From: Macrobrachium rosenbergii
Lineage: Eukaryota; Arthropoda; Malacostraca; Decapoda; Palaemonidae
Length of the DNA stretch: 64,000 bases
NCBI RefSeq assembly: GCF_040412425.1
Contig: NC_089783.1
Location: 43,632,625-43,696,624, forward strand
Reading direction: 5' to 3'
Position 1 is the first letter of the stretch; the number at the start of each line of letters is the position of its first letter. A program made the translations under genes and the position numbers. The notes under the pieces are model-generated. The model saw nothing but the letters and a program-made list of their open reading frames with translations. It had not been told where the DNA came from and did no database searches. Positions 25,501 through 33,069 of this stretch are shown piece after piece.

Positions 25501-28500
25501 CTGGCAACTCAATTCGTCCACCAGAACATTTGACTTCCCTTGTATGAAGTGTGTTAAAAGGTTTGTCTGGTTTTGATCCACCCAAAAGTAGAAGCTCCCT
25601 TGCTATCTCGCAAAGAGAGAAGGAGTGAGTTCCCCCTTGATTCTTTATTATATAAGATAGGGCAGTCGTGTTGTCTGAATGTACCACTACTGTTTTTTCA
25701 CATACTTCCCAGCTGAAGAACTGGAGTCCCAGATGTGCCACTCTCAGTTCCCTGGCATTTATATGCCACCCTCTCTGTTCCGTGGACCATGTCCCTGAAA
25801 CTTCCTTGCTCCCTAAAAGAGCTCCCCAACCTAGATCCAACGCATCAGAATAAAAGTCTAGGCTGGGGCTCAACAGATGAAAAGACTTTCCTTCCGCTAA
25901 CCTGCTTTCTGAATTCCACCAGTGCAGGCCCTCCTTGATCTCGGTTGAAATAGGGAAAATGAAGGTGTCTGGATAAACCTTCCTGTCCCAGCTGATCCTT
26001 AGGTAAAATTGCAGAAGGCTCATCTTTTCTTAGAAGCCTCCATTTAGAAGGCATTCACAACACCAAACATAGAAAAAGTAACATAAAATTTTGACTGGCA
26101 GTCAGGCAGAACATAGCAAGAAACTAAGCTACATCCACTTAACTATGGTATCTTATTGTCAAGTTTCAACAACCAATTCTAGGTCACCCTGAGGAATACT
26201 ACCATTTAAAATTGATATAAAAGTGATGGACTTGTATTCCTGTAACAGTACAGTACTCTCTTTCTATCTCTAACCTTACACAGTTGATAGTGTTCTGTAC
26301 AGTACTGTACAAGAGAAAAGGTATATTTGTACAGCAACTCCTGTATTGTTTATAATAAACTCATCATCATGAGTGTTTTAACATCACCTTTTCCCTTTGT
26401 GTGGCTGGATGTTGAATAATAAATTGTTTGCAATAAAAAATGATAGTTTGTGGCCAACATATACACTGCATTAGGGCTCAAGGTTTGGGGGCAGCAAGAG
26501 TTACTGTTTGGGGCCAACACCATTAATACCCATGGAAAAACTAGTGTGCTGTACTTAAAATTACAATAGCAGCTATCCATCACAGGTACTGTGCACCTCT
26601 GCTGGGAATAACTAAAACTGTCTATCACTGCCCTAAAACCCTTGTCTCTATTCATGGTACTGTACTTCAAATACATATTCAAACTGAATCTAAAATGGTG
26701 CCTTGCAGATGATTATAAAAGATTACAGATCAAAGACAATTTCCTTAGTTTTCTTTTCTGGTCCGGCTAATCTGTAATTAAGACTAAACATCTTCCAAAA
26801 ATCGGTGCTCAACATGAGGCTCTTATCATGGAGATTTTTTATCAATGAAGTTGGACAAATATATAATCAATTACAGTACTTTAATATGATCTGATCACAT
26901 AAAATACCTATTGTAGCAAACTGGAAAAAATTCAAAAAAATTCAACTACCTAAACCCTACAAATTTCAAAGAACATGTAAGGTCAAACATATTTACAAGA
27001 AGCCTGAATTCAAATATTCTATACTTAAAGGAATGCAGTTCCATGTTACACCTCTACATCCTGCATCTCTATAACTGAAGCTTATTCTCTCTAAAATCTT
27101 GACTTGGTTGAAATTTTCACTGATCGTACCCAATTCCAAACTAGGTTTTATCTAGAGAGAGAATCAATATAGTACATACCTCCTCTGCTATCTGTTTTTC
27201 TTGTGCCATGATGAGTTCGTCTTGATTAACATCTGAAATCATGAAAACAGTTTTAGAAAAAAATTTTAAATAGAAAATTAAAATTTTTAAAAGTAAATTG
27301 TCTTTTTCCTAACTACAAACCTGAGGTCCTTTACATTGGGAACTACTTACAGCGCAGCTGGAAATGGCTGTTGAACTTTCAAACGAGGTGGTTAGGCAGT
27401 TAACTACCATCCAGGAGGCGGGAGTCCCACCTGTCTGGATGTAAGCATTCCAATTTGCCTTTCGGCCCAGGTGTCAGATTGAGGGGTGGCATGAGGTGGG
27501 CATGAAAATGTAATGTAAAGGACCTCAGGTTTGTATAGTTTGGAAAAATACAGTTTACTTTAAAAACTGTTATTTGTTCCAACACAATATACAAACCATT
27601 GGTCCTCTACATTAGGAAGACTCACTGGTTGGAGGGAGGAATCTGGGTGAGTCTCTATGAACTGACTGGAGTTTGCCAAACCTGGGGTTCCCTTCCTGGT
27701 CAACAGAGCAAGGAAGGGAAACCTGCCTCTGACAAATTGATTAAGTAATAGTAAACGCAAGATCAATTGTCAGTCTTCTGGGCTTTTTATATGAGTGAGG
27801 AAGGTTTCATTTCATACAAAAGTAGGCTAGGATGAACCTTACAAAGTCAGTGACAATAAGGCAAATACAAGTATTGGATTTGTCTTGCCAGGGTCTCCTT
27901 CCTCCCCTTGCTAAGGGAAGGAGCAGGTTTGCTTCTATAATACTGAAAGGAAATAGAACGGAAGCTTGAAGTGTATGCTTTCCTGCATGACCGCCAGATC
28001 CAGCATGTAACGGCTCGAATCCACTCACTGCCCGCAGGAAGAGAGCCAGGATAAAGAGAAGGAGAGGCCAGTCACTCCTACATTCACTCTTGCATCCACA
28101 ACCACACACCTTAGGCAAGATGCAACCCTGTCCTGTTAGAGGAGCCAGGTAAGCTGCACAACTTGTTGAGCAGCCACCATAGGTCCCAAGAACAAGGTGC
28201 CCAAGGACTTGTGGGCAATATGTCAAAAGTAGAAAGAAGTGAAGGTGGTCTGTTGAAACCACACCCCCACCTTCAATACCTGAAGGACTGAGAGGTTCTT
28301 CTGGAATGCAAGGTTGGACTAATGCTCCGGACTTTGTGAGCTCTCACACGGAAGGTACCAGTGTCATCTTCTCCAGCAGCAGAGTATGCTCTCCTAATCG
28401 TCTCACGAAGCCAAAAATAAATTGTGTTCTTGGACATCTCCTTCTTGGTTGAGCCAGCACTAACAAAGAGTCGTCAACACTCAGGCTGGAGATGACGAGT

Positions 28501-31500
28501 TCTCTTCAGATAATGCTGCAGTACTCTAACAGGACACAGACACAGTCGCATCTCATCTGGGTCATTACCTACAAAGTCCTCTAGGGAGGGGATCGTGAAG
28601 GACTCGAACCAAGCATCGGGGACCGATGGTTCTGAGTCTTCGCTTATGAAGTTCTGGGAAGAAATTGGGCATAACTGATCCCCATCCCCTCGAATGTTTA
28701 ACATCTAAGGAAAGTCTGTGAAGTTCTCCTACTCTCTTCACCGATGCCAGGGCAAGCATTAAGATGGTCTTGAGGGTCAGATCCCTGTCTGATGACTCTC
28801 ATAAAGGCTCATACGGTGAACGAGTCAGGGTCCTTAGAACGAAAGTCACATCCCACACAGGGAGCCTGAGGTCCCTGGGTGGGCAAGACCTCTCGAAGCT
28901 TCTCATCAGTAGAGAAATCTTGAAAGAAAAGGAGAGATCTAACCCCTTCAGCCACAAGACTAGCTCTGCCTGTTAGCCTTTTACGTGAAATGGAGAGAAG
29001 CTGCTGCAAAGAAAGATGAGGAAGACTGCTGACCAGTACTTCGTGGAGAGATAACCAGCCAACCACAGAAGACTTTCCCTGGTATACTGCTGCAGATGAC
29101 TGCCTGAGGTGTCCAGCCATCTCAGTTGCTGTCAATGCGAAAAGCCTCTCAATAACCACCAGCCGTGAACACACAGGGACTGCACTGCCTGGTGGTACCG
29201 CTCTACATGGGGTTGACACAGCAGGTTGGGCCAGGAAGGAATCTCTCTCGGTGCCTTAGAAAGAAGAGCTAGCAGGTTGGGATACCAAACAGCCTGGGGC
29301 CATATGGGAGCCTCCAGAATCATCCTGAGATTTGGGGTGATCATCACTTGGCTGATCACCCTGCGAATCAGACAAAATGGAGGAAGGGCATAGAAATCAA
29401 GGTTGTCCCAAGGGTGTTGGAACATGTCCTCTGCAGCGGCCCATGGGTCCGGTACGACCGAACAGAAGACCTGAAGTTTCCTGTTGTGCTGGGTGGCAAA
29501 CAGATCTATAACTGGACACCCCCACAGATTGAACAACCTCTCTGTGATGTCTGGGTGAAGGGACCACTCTGTCCCCATCACCTGATTCTGGCAGCTGATC
29601 TTGCCTGCCACTACATTCCTCTTGATTGGAATGTACCTGGCTGACAGCTCTACTGAGTGGGCCAGAGCCCATTCGTGCACCTGCATTGTCAACTGATGAA
29701 GCAGAAGGCACACCAGGTACCCTTGCTTGTTGAGGTATGCCACTACCTTGGTGTTGTCGCTCATCAACACCACGGAGTGTCCCATCACTCGATCCTGAAA
29801 CTCTTGGAGAGCCAGGAAAGCCGCCTTGAGCTCCAGGACGTTGATGTGAAGGTGATTGTCTTCTCAGTCCCACACTCCCAAAGTCAGCAACTCCCCAGGT
29901 TTGCATCCCATCCCTCGGTTGATGTGTCCAAGAACAGAAGCATGTCCAGAGGGGGACATACTCCTATTAAGAGGTTCCTGTTGTCCATCCACTAGTCTAG
30001 GTCCTCTCTCACCTCCCCTGGAAGAGGGATGAGAAAGGACTAGGGGTCTCGAGACTGGGACCAGTACTCCTTCAGTTGCCACTGCAGGGACCGAAGGTGC
30101 AGACACTGGTGAGGGACCGGCTTCTCCAACAACGACAGGTGACCGATGATGACTTGCCATTGCTGAGCTGGCCATTCCTGTTGAGACGGGAACAGCTGTG
30201 CTGCCTTCTAGAACCTGCTGATACAAGAGTCCAAGGGGAAGACTCTTGCTGCTAATCTTTCTGCTACCATATCTATCAGCATGCCCAGGTACTTTATCTT
30301 CTGCTTGGGGGTGAGATCTGATTTCTTGAGATTTACTATGATCCCGAGATCGCAGCAAAACTCGAGGAGCTGCTCCCTGTCCTGAAGCAACTTGCAAGCA
30401 GGAGCTCGCCAGGACCAGCCAATTGTCAAGATATAGACGTATCCCGTGCTAATGGTCCCAAGCTGGCGTGGGTCACTACCAGGGTGCGAGAGAGATGGTA
30501 TGCCAGGGAGGCCCAGGTGAAGCCAGGTGGAAGCGAGATCTGGAGCCTGCCCCCTGCGAGAAGCCTTTACTGCCATACCTGAAGACAAAGCCAGGTTAGG
30601 GGAGGGAGACTCCACTCGCTTCATGGGAAAAATTTCCCCCACGCAGTGAGGAGAGGCCCCCAAGAAGAGGTTGTCCTGATCGTCTGCTCCCCCACATCGT
30701 TCCACACCCGATGAAGCGAGCAAAGAAGACAAAGGGGAGTCCTCTCCCAAAGGAGAGGCAGCCAGAAGGGGAAGCTTGCCAGGAGAGAGAAACGATCCCA
30801 AAGGGTTAGCCACCAAGGGAGTCATCGGGGGCATGTAATCCTCGGATGATGCCTTGGAAGGCATCCTCTGGTACTGTTTCCTCCCTTCAAACCCCGCCCA
30901 CTGCTCAGCTGACCAGGAGCAACACTCAGAACAAGGAGAAACATGGGAACACGCACACCTCCTGCAAGAAGAGAAAGGGTGTGCAGGTCCACATCAACTT
31001 TAGAACAAAAACTAATACTGTACATCTCTTCCCGCCAACCCCAGGACACACATGCTGGGGGAAGGCAGGTTTTAGGGGTTTATTTCCCTCACGAGCTTCC
31101 ATGATAAAGAAATGAAAACACAAAGCACTCAACAAACAGAAAAGATAGCACCAGGAAAACAGCTCAACGGAAGTCCGGGCAGAGAGCGAAGAAAACACGT
31201 TTATACCACACAATGGCCAAAAGAAAATTGGAATGTTTACATCCGGGCACATGGGACTCCCGCCTACTGGACAGTAGTTAACTGCCTAACCGCATTGTTC
31301 GAAAGTTCAACAGCCGTTTCCAGCTTCACTGAAAGTAATTCCTAATGTAAAGGACTGATGGTTTGTATATCGTGTCAGAACAAAGCCATCTCCCACATGG
31401 GCCCTTATAACAGTAAAATACATGGGAATGGGGAAACAAAAATTAGGGATATGCCCAATCATTGTTACAACAAGATGAAAAAAATTTCACACTTCTGATG

Positions 31501-33069
31501 ATAAATCATTTTTCCATACTACTGATGTCTCTATATGGGTGATAATTGAAAACTACGATAGTATCACAACTGTGTTAGCTACAACCTAACCCAAGTTAAT
31601 CTTGAATGCGGTAGCCTCAACAGGACCCTTACAGCAACCAAAGCACAACCCGGGTAAAAATCTAAATGCTATGATCAAACATGTACACGATTTTGCAAAA
31701 ATGAATATGCTTTTTAAAAATACTGTACAGTATGTAAGAATGTGCAAATTATTTTACTGTAACAAATAAAATAATTTGCACATCTTACACACTGCACATT
31801 TTCAAAAGCTTACTCATTTTTGCTAAATCTAGAAAGTAAATTTTATCTAATAAACTTTTTTGACCCTTCATCTGGAAATTACAGTAATGTCCCTGAATAT
31901 CTTAAAGGCCTATGAATGTATACAAGTTACAGATTGCTGCACTTCCATTATCTGCAACGCTCCTAATGTTGTACAAGTGAAGCCATATTTTTGCAATTGG
32001 ACTAGTTCATGTTTTTTTGGTAAATAACATGCTAGACTGCATAACATTAACTAGCTGTGATATAATAATGTAACAGTAACAATGACAATGCACATAATTC
32101 TGTATCAAATTATAATAATGATTAGGATAATAATTGCAAAGTGGTCCATATCAGTTATTCTCCAAGTTACAGATGGTCTGCACTCTGTGCCCTCCCCTCT
32201 TTGCAGCAGGCCAGCCTAAGCTGATTGCTGGGTAAACCCACAGACTACAAACGTAACCCCCTCCTTCAGTAGGTGCCTGTTCAGATGCAAAATGGGCGCC
32301 AGGTTTAGTACCAGCCCCATGGGGATGACGGTGAAAACAAGCAAAAGACAATAAATAGCCTATCACATACACAAACATAAGATATAAACAAGAGGCAGCC
32401 AATATTCTGCTCAGACACTGAGGGGAACCAGGCCGCGGTAGCAGTCTTCAGTTTTACCGAGGGGCAATCACATGGAAGAAGGCCTAACAGATTCACTTTC
32501 ACTAAAGCTCACATAGGCCTAAGCTTGAAGCTCCGGCCTAGTTTGACAGGCTCTGAGGGAGCCTTGCCAATCAATCCCACGACTTCGAGTGTTTCCAACC
32601 GGTATACTGATCAATGGTCATCCTTATCACACTAGACAAATGACTCTCGACCGTTATTCCTTACCTTTAGGCCTACAGTGATCTGCACCTACGTTGGTCG
32701 TGCTAAACTTAGGCCTATTTCGACGACAAGGTACCGCAGTTCGCAGGCGCCTTTTAAAGACAACTCTTTACTAGAAATAATCATTAAGAATCAGCTTTAA
32801 CTGATTAAGCCCGGAATGCCACGGCATTACGAGGTCACGCCTACTGAAGATAGCAACCAATCGTTAGGCTACTACGCTAAACAGGCCTACACTACAAGTA
32901 GCCCGGGGTAAGCATGCTTGAAGATCTCTGCTTCCATGAATATTTTTACAGTACAATTAATATTCTACGGTGTGTAATGTTTTAATATCATTATATAGGA
33001 ATATATTAACTTACTAGGATCATATTCACAGGGTTTTGTCTCTGATTCAGGACTTTGGTTGTTATCCAT
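4360..33069 (-). CDS. OTUB1: OTUB1, ubiquitin thioesterase otubain-1 (7 coding exons)
   Basis: Cysteine protease of the OTU/C65 family. The family removes Lys48-linked ubiquitin and can also block E2 enzymes non-catalytically in the cytosol and nucleus (family knowledge). The seven exons join in phase to 267 aa, against about 271 in human. The catalytic loop RPDGNCF gives Asp83 and Cys86; the C-terminal YRPGHYDILYK gives His260 and Asp262, so the catalytic set is intact. Other conserved blocks are TSDYLVVYLRLL, FIEGGRTVEEFCKQ and MYLDRGEGAT. CDS exons on the minus strand are 33015-33069, 27180-27232, 22464-22553, 19544-19668, 18575-18659, 17899-18093 and 4360-4560, all with GT/AG borders. Intron 6 is 13.3 kb and intron 1 is 5.8 kb, both largely retroelement-derived. 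The gene is divergent from CCT4. The 5' UTR and any upstream non-coding exon are not defined. Confidence 0.95.
4625..4875 (+). repeat. Solo terminal-like repeat, left partner
   Basis: Shares CATAGCTAACAAACCTG, GGAAACCGGTAAAAAAC and an AGCCGGT..TTTCTTGCCCAT end with the reverse complement of 12461-12722. The first ~75 bp are about 85% identical by eye; the middle diverges. The start resembles the termini of family-2 elements C and E (acaaacctg.ggtcyt..cattagga), so it may be an orphan terminus of a third DIRS-like family (inference). Confidence 0.6.
5732..6672 (-). pseudogene. Element A tyrosine recombinase, frameshifted
   Basis: Core-binding part: VYQAKWAIFRRWCSSNN, QIADFLLFLRTSKGLS and GSVFKHRGVDL. 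Catalytic part: ATAKRVSELQAID (first Arg region). Near 5890 the C-terminal H-x-x-R box is split by a one-base insertion: one frame gives V-H-D-I, the next gives R-A-V-A-T-S. Recombinase inserts circular DIRS DNA without target duplication (family knowledge). Dead copy. Confidence 0.75.
6673..7722 (-). pseudogene. Element A RNase H and connection region
   Basis: Long 349-aa frame. RNase H-like motifs in order are FCADASDQGWGARLG (first Asp), KKLHINAKELSAIHLGLK (Glu) and VVVHSNNTTALSCI, where the usual third Asp is Asn. Downstream is the DIRS-typical block VDLFATSKNYRLLFCSPVLD then PQAWVTDAM. The frame begins at the RT end (LERLHMRPLQFFLQ). Several internal frameshifts are likely. Confidence 0.75.
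7722..8407 (-). pseudogene. Element A reverse transcriptase remnant
   Basis: The N-terminal part includes VLKEGYSIPFLEYPPLVNSY, typical of DIRS RT linkers. It then jumps to GYLRFVFGG, so about 100 residues of fingers and palm look deleted. In a shifted frame it reads ALCFGLSTVPQVFTR and NLYLDGWLLRSQSEEQ. The catalytic YLDD-type motif is YLDG here. An in-frame stop follows before the thumb. Non-functional. Confidence 0.7.
8181..10560 (-). pseudogene. Element A gag-like ORF, broken
   Basis: Starts at ATG 10558-10560. The N-terminus has a Cys-rich block (YDSHMNYAKCRGQECS..CDEC) homologous to element B gag but interrupted by stops. Then come SHLDKLDRDRKRN, a Ser/Pro/His/Cys-rich middle, and VSSVEEVVPDHPPTMYASLM near 9290, which aligns with element B. 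The C-terminal part (8181-9043) includes GGAASSQGDFSGLTD and HLFKVLEVFSFLDWSIG. Gag presumably packages element RNA (inference). Confidence 0.7.
10893..11060 (+). repeat. SINE-like interspersed repeat, copy 1 (diverged, partial)
   Basis: GCACTGTAGGCATTACTCAA followed by a region like ...CAGCCCCTACCT...CTTCCATCTTC, matching copies at 41115 and 62367 at lower identity. It starts about 18 bp beyond element A's right edge. Confidence 0.6.
11070..12430. other. OTUB1 intron 6 sequence without recognised features
   Basis: AT-rich intronic DNA between element A and the inverted solo repeat. Short ORFs show no family motifs. Confidence 0.4.
12461..12722 (-). repeat. Solo terminal-like repeat, inverted partner
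   Basis: Inverted copy of 4625-4875. The pair brackets retroelement A inside OTUB1 intron 6. No coding sequence is seen. It could be the far terminus of an older element whose middle was replaced, or an independent solo insertion. Confidence 0.6.
12988..13074 (+). repeat. Perfect 29-bp tandem repeat, three copies
   Basis: Three identical units begin at 12988, 13017 and 13046. Each has GAAGAA near its start and TTCTTT near its end, so it could form a small stem. Identity suggests recent expansion or an assembly choice of copy number. Confidence 0.9.
14302..14946 (-). pseudogene. Element B tyrosine recombinase remnant
   Basis: SVFRHRSLDLSSDQDLSDLI corresponds to SVFKHRGVDLASNKDLTDLI of element A. 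A shifted frame has LRALNFYLKRTEKL, the segment before the C-terminal catalytic box. Core-binding N-terminus and a clear H-x-x-R box are not visible. Confidence 0.6.
15063..17443 (-). pseudogene. Element B gag-like protein, in broken frames
   Basis: The N-terminal 171-aa frame (16928-17443) has a Cys/His block: C18-x3-C22, H34-x2-C37-x2-C40-x4-C45-x5-C51-x2-C54, then a basic SHLSKLVRYRKRK helix. This may be a zinc-binding nucleic-acid module (inference). Next come a Ser/Pro/Ala-rich middle (16473-15697, 258 aa) with VSSVEEDMDKEPEEDSPPSA and a C-terminal part with ASSQGDFSGLIDSPHRSAFS and KNMFKIFEVVSFLDWTLGAL. Frames shift between segments, so it is probably not translated whole. Confidence 0.7.
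17899..18093 (-). CDS. OTUB1: OTUB1 coding exon 6
   Basis: Sixty-five codons including TSDYLVVYLRLL and FIEGGRTVEEFCKQ, both strongly conserved in otubains. The acceptor is CTCCAG and the donor GTATGT. Retroelement B ends only about 100 bp beyond its donor. Confidence 0.95.
18575..18659 (-). CDS. OTUB1: OTUB1 coding exon 5
   Basis: Encodes FKKYLEGSKDELFKMGFPEF then TTEDFHDM, matching the family block ...GFTEFTIEDFHNTF. The acceptor is TTCCAG and the donor GTAAGT; it ends in phase 0. Confidence 0.92.
18660..19543. other. OTUB1 intron 4, nothing recognised
   Basis: AT-rich intronic sequence without coding or repeat structure that I can support. Confidence 0.4.
19544..19668 (-). CDS. OTUB1: OTUB1 coding exon 4 (catalytic Cys)
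   Basis: Carries the nucleophile motif RPDGNCFLRGF (Asp83, Cys86) and ends in ...YHRDELE plus two bases, completed to Arg by exon 5. It is 125 nt with a CACAG acceptor and a GTAAGG donor. Confidence 0.93.
19940..19963 (+). repeat. Poly(A) run of 24
   Basis: Uninterrupted A tract in OTUB1 intron 3. It could mark the tail of an old retroposed sequence, but no body is recognisable next to it. Confidence 0.9.
19970..21310. other. OTUB1 intron 3 sequence without recognised features
   Basis: A 100-aa minus-strand frame at 20546-20848 has no family motif and is most likely chance. Confidence 0.35.
21317..21930. mobile_element. Nested or tandem MITE-like pair with TA-flanked inverted termini
   Basis: Left ends at about 21317 and 21410 read (TA)CAGTGAA.CC.CCCGTATTC. 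Right ends at about 21724 and 21930 read the complement (...GGGGG.TTTACTGTA). Internal blocks GAGTATTTTAATAGTTTTAT and TAGATATGTTCCACAGAGAA occur twice. TA flanks with a CAGT start suggest a pogo/Tigger-type non-autonomous element (inference). No transposase reading is present. Confidence 0.6.
22337..22361 (+). repeat. (GA)n microsatellite
   Basis: GA run of about 12 units, followed directly by a short CTTCTCTCTCTC stretch that could pair back with it. Confidence 0.9.
22464..22553 (-). CDS. OTUB1: OTUB1 coding exon 3
   Basis: Thirty codons in phase 0, from IKANIAMVGALEGL to DPVYSSK, covering the helical region before the catalytic loop. The acceptor is TTACAG. The donor is AAG|GTTGGT, chosen over a nearby GTAAGG because it keeps the frame into exon 4. 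Confidence 0.88.
22609..22628 (+). repeat. (AC)n microsatellite
   Basis: About ten AC units in OTUB1 intron 2, close to the exon 3 acceptor. Confidence 0.9.
22919..23026 (+). repeat. 36-bp tandem repeat, three copies
   Basis: Units start at 22919, 22955 and 22991 with GTGATCTCTRAATGAAGTGT. A few substitutions separate them. It lies next to the outer edge of retroelement fragment C. Confidence 0.88.
23040..23651 (-). mobile_element. DIRS-like fragment C: terminus and complementary region of family 2
   Basis: Near copy of 27281-27900 in element E: outer edge ACAAACCTGAGGTCCTTTAC, CATCCAGGAGG, then the inverted AAAGGACCTCAGGTTTGTAT and the second half of the internal complementary region (CAAACCGTCGGTCCTTCAGA). 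It breaks at about 23651, where family-1 sequence begins. No ORF remains. Confidence 0.75.
24111..24912 (-). pseudogene. Fragment D tyrosine recombinase remnant
   Basis: Frame 24586-24912: EVADFMLYLRTDRGLSSPMI, SVFQHRGIDLSSNHDL and ALATAKRISEIHVMD (first catalytic Arg region). Frame 24111-24359 keeps an intact C-terminal box with VKAHEIRAVATSLAFKHN (His-x-x-Arg). Frames are separated by shifts, so the enzyme is not expressed whole. It retains the box that element A has lost. Confidence 0.72.
24920..26023 (-). pseudogene. Fragment D RNase H and connection region
   Basis: The 201-aa frame at 25418-26023 has LDFYSDALDLGWGALLG, GWHINARELRVAHLGLQ and VVVHSDNTTALSYIIKNQGG. All the usual acidic positions appear retained. 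The 163-aa frame at 24920-25411 has HLPLFCSPVPDPLAWAIDAM. Upstream RT is missing. Confidence 0.75.
26060..27179. other. OTUB1 intron 2, nothing recognised
   Basis: AT-rich DNA with scattered TACAGTACTGT-like self-complementary words. No coding or repeat assignment. Confidence 0.4.
27180..27232 (-). CDS. OTUB1: OTUB1 coding exon 2
   Basis: Encodes NVNQDELIMAQEKQIAEE, matching the family region ending in EAIMAQQDRIQQE. The acceptor is TTTCAG and the donor GTATGT; it ends in phase 0. The edge of retroelement E lies about 50 bp upstream of its acceptor. Confidence 0.9.
28270..29219 (-). pseudogene. Element E tyrosine recombinase, broken
   Basis: Core-binding frame 28809-29219: AGHLRQSSAAVYQGKSSVVG. 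Catalytic frames at 28474-28759: MLALASVKRVGELHRLSLD (first Arg region) and CPVRVLQHYLKRTRHLQPEC. Near 28335-28350 a further frame reads AHKVRSI, the His-x-x-Arg box. Three frames are needed, so the gene is inactive. Confidence 0.72.
29132..29906 (-). pseudogene. Element E RNase H and connection region
   Basis: The 218-aa frame at 29132-29788 includes VVLMSDNTKVVAYLNKQG (third acidic site), ELSARYIPIKRNVVAGK (a frequent post-RNase H block), CPVIDLFATQHNRKLQVFCS and DNLDFYALPPFCLIRRV. An overlapping frame covers the start of the domain. This is the best-preserved coding stretch of the element. Confidence 0.75.
30208..30864 (-). pseudogene. Element E gag/RT fusion remnant
   Basis: A 218-aa frame: a gag-like N-terminus (MPSKASSEDYMPPMTPLVAN) runs straight into the RT palm end and thumb, with LLEFCCDLGIIVNLKKSDLT and PKQKIKYLGMLID. 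In a shifted frame the catalytic site reads RLYLDNWLVLAS, YLDN instead of YLDD. Most of the RT domain is deleted. Confidence 0.7.
31390..33010. other. OTUB1 intron 1, 5' part
   Basis: No ORF with family motifs. Contains an imperfect hairpin at 31734-31788 (listed separately). Confidence 0.4.
31734..31788. repeat. Imperfect hairpin, 22-bp arms
   Basis: Arms 31734-31756 and 31767-31788 are complementary except for one indel; the loop is about 10 nt (CTGTAACAAA region). Confidence 0.8.
33015..33069 (-). CDS. OTUB1: OTUB1 coding exon 1
   Basis: Starts at ATG (33067-33069) and encodes MDNNQSPESETKPCEYDP plus one base of the next codon. It is followed by a GTAAGT donor. This is the variable, disordered N-terminus of otubains. 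The start was chosen because it is the only ATG in frame with the conserved exon 2 reading. Confidence 0.85.

Larger units (their letters stand above)
23655..26055 (-). mobile_element. DIRS-like fragment D (family 1), 3' half only
   Basis: Begins at the second half of the family-1 complementary region (TAACTTACCAAGTAATTGCA) and ends abruptly near 26055 inside the RNase H upstream region. It carries recombinase and RNase H but no gag, RT core or outer terminus. It directly abuts fragment C of a different family, so the pair is a junction of two truncated elements. Confidence 0.75.
27281..31385 (-). mobile_element. DIRS-like retroelement E (family 2), deleted copy
   Basis: About 4.1 kb in OTUB1 intron 1. 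Outer termini are inverted: 27290-27480 complements about 31210-31385. The internal complementary region at about 27505-27620 first complements the left edge (AAAGGACCTCAGGTTTGTAT), then the right edge (ACAAACCATTGGTCCTCTAC). Minus-strand order is a gag remnant with an RT stub (30864-30208), RNase H (29906-29132) and recombinase (29219-~28270). Its base composition is more GC-rich than the flanking intron. The left edge is about 50 bp from the OTUB1 exon 2 acceptor. Confidence 0.85.

Noticed and set aside
28590..28620. Minus-strand GGTTCGAGTCC, a tRNA B-box-like word
   Set aside because: It lies within recombinase coding sequence of element E and no cloverleaf surrounds it.
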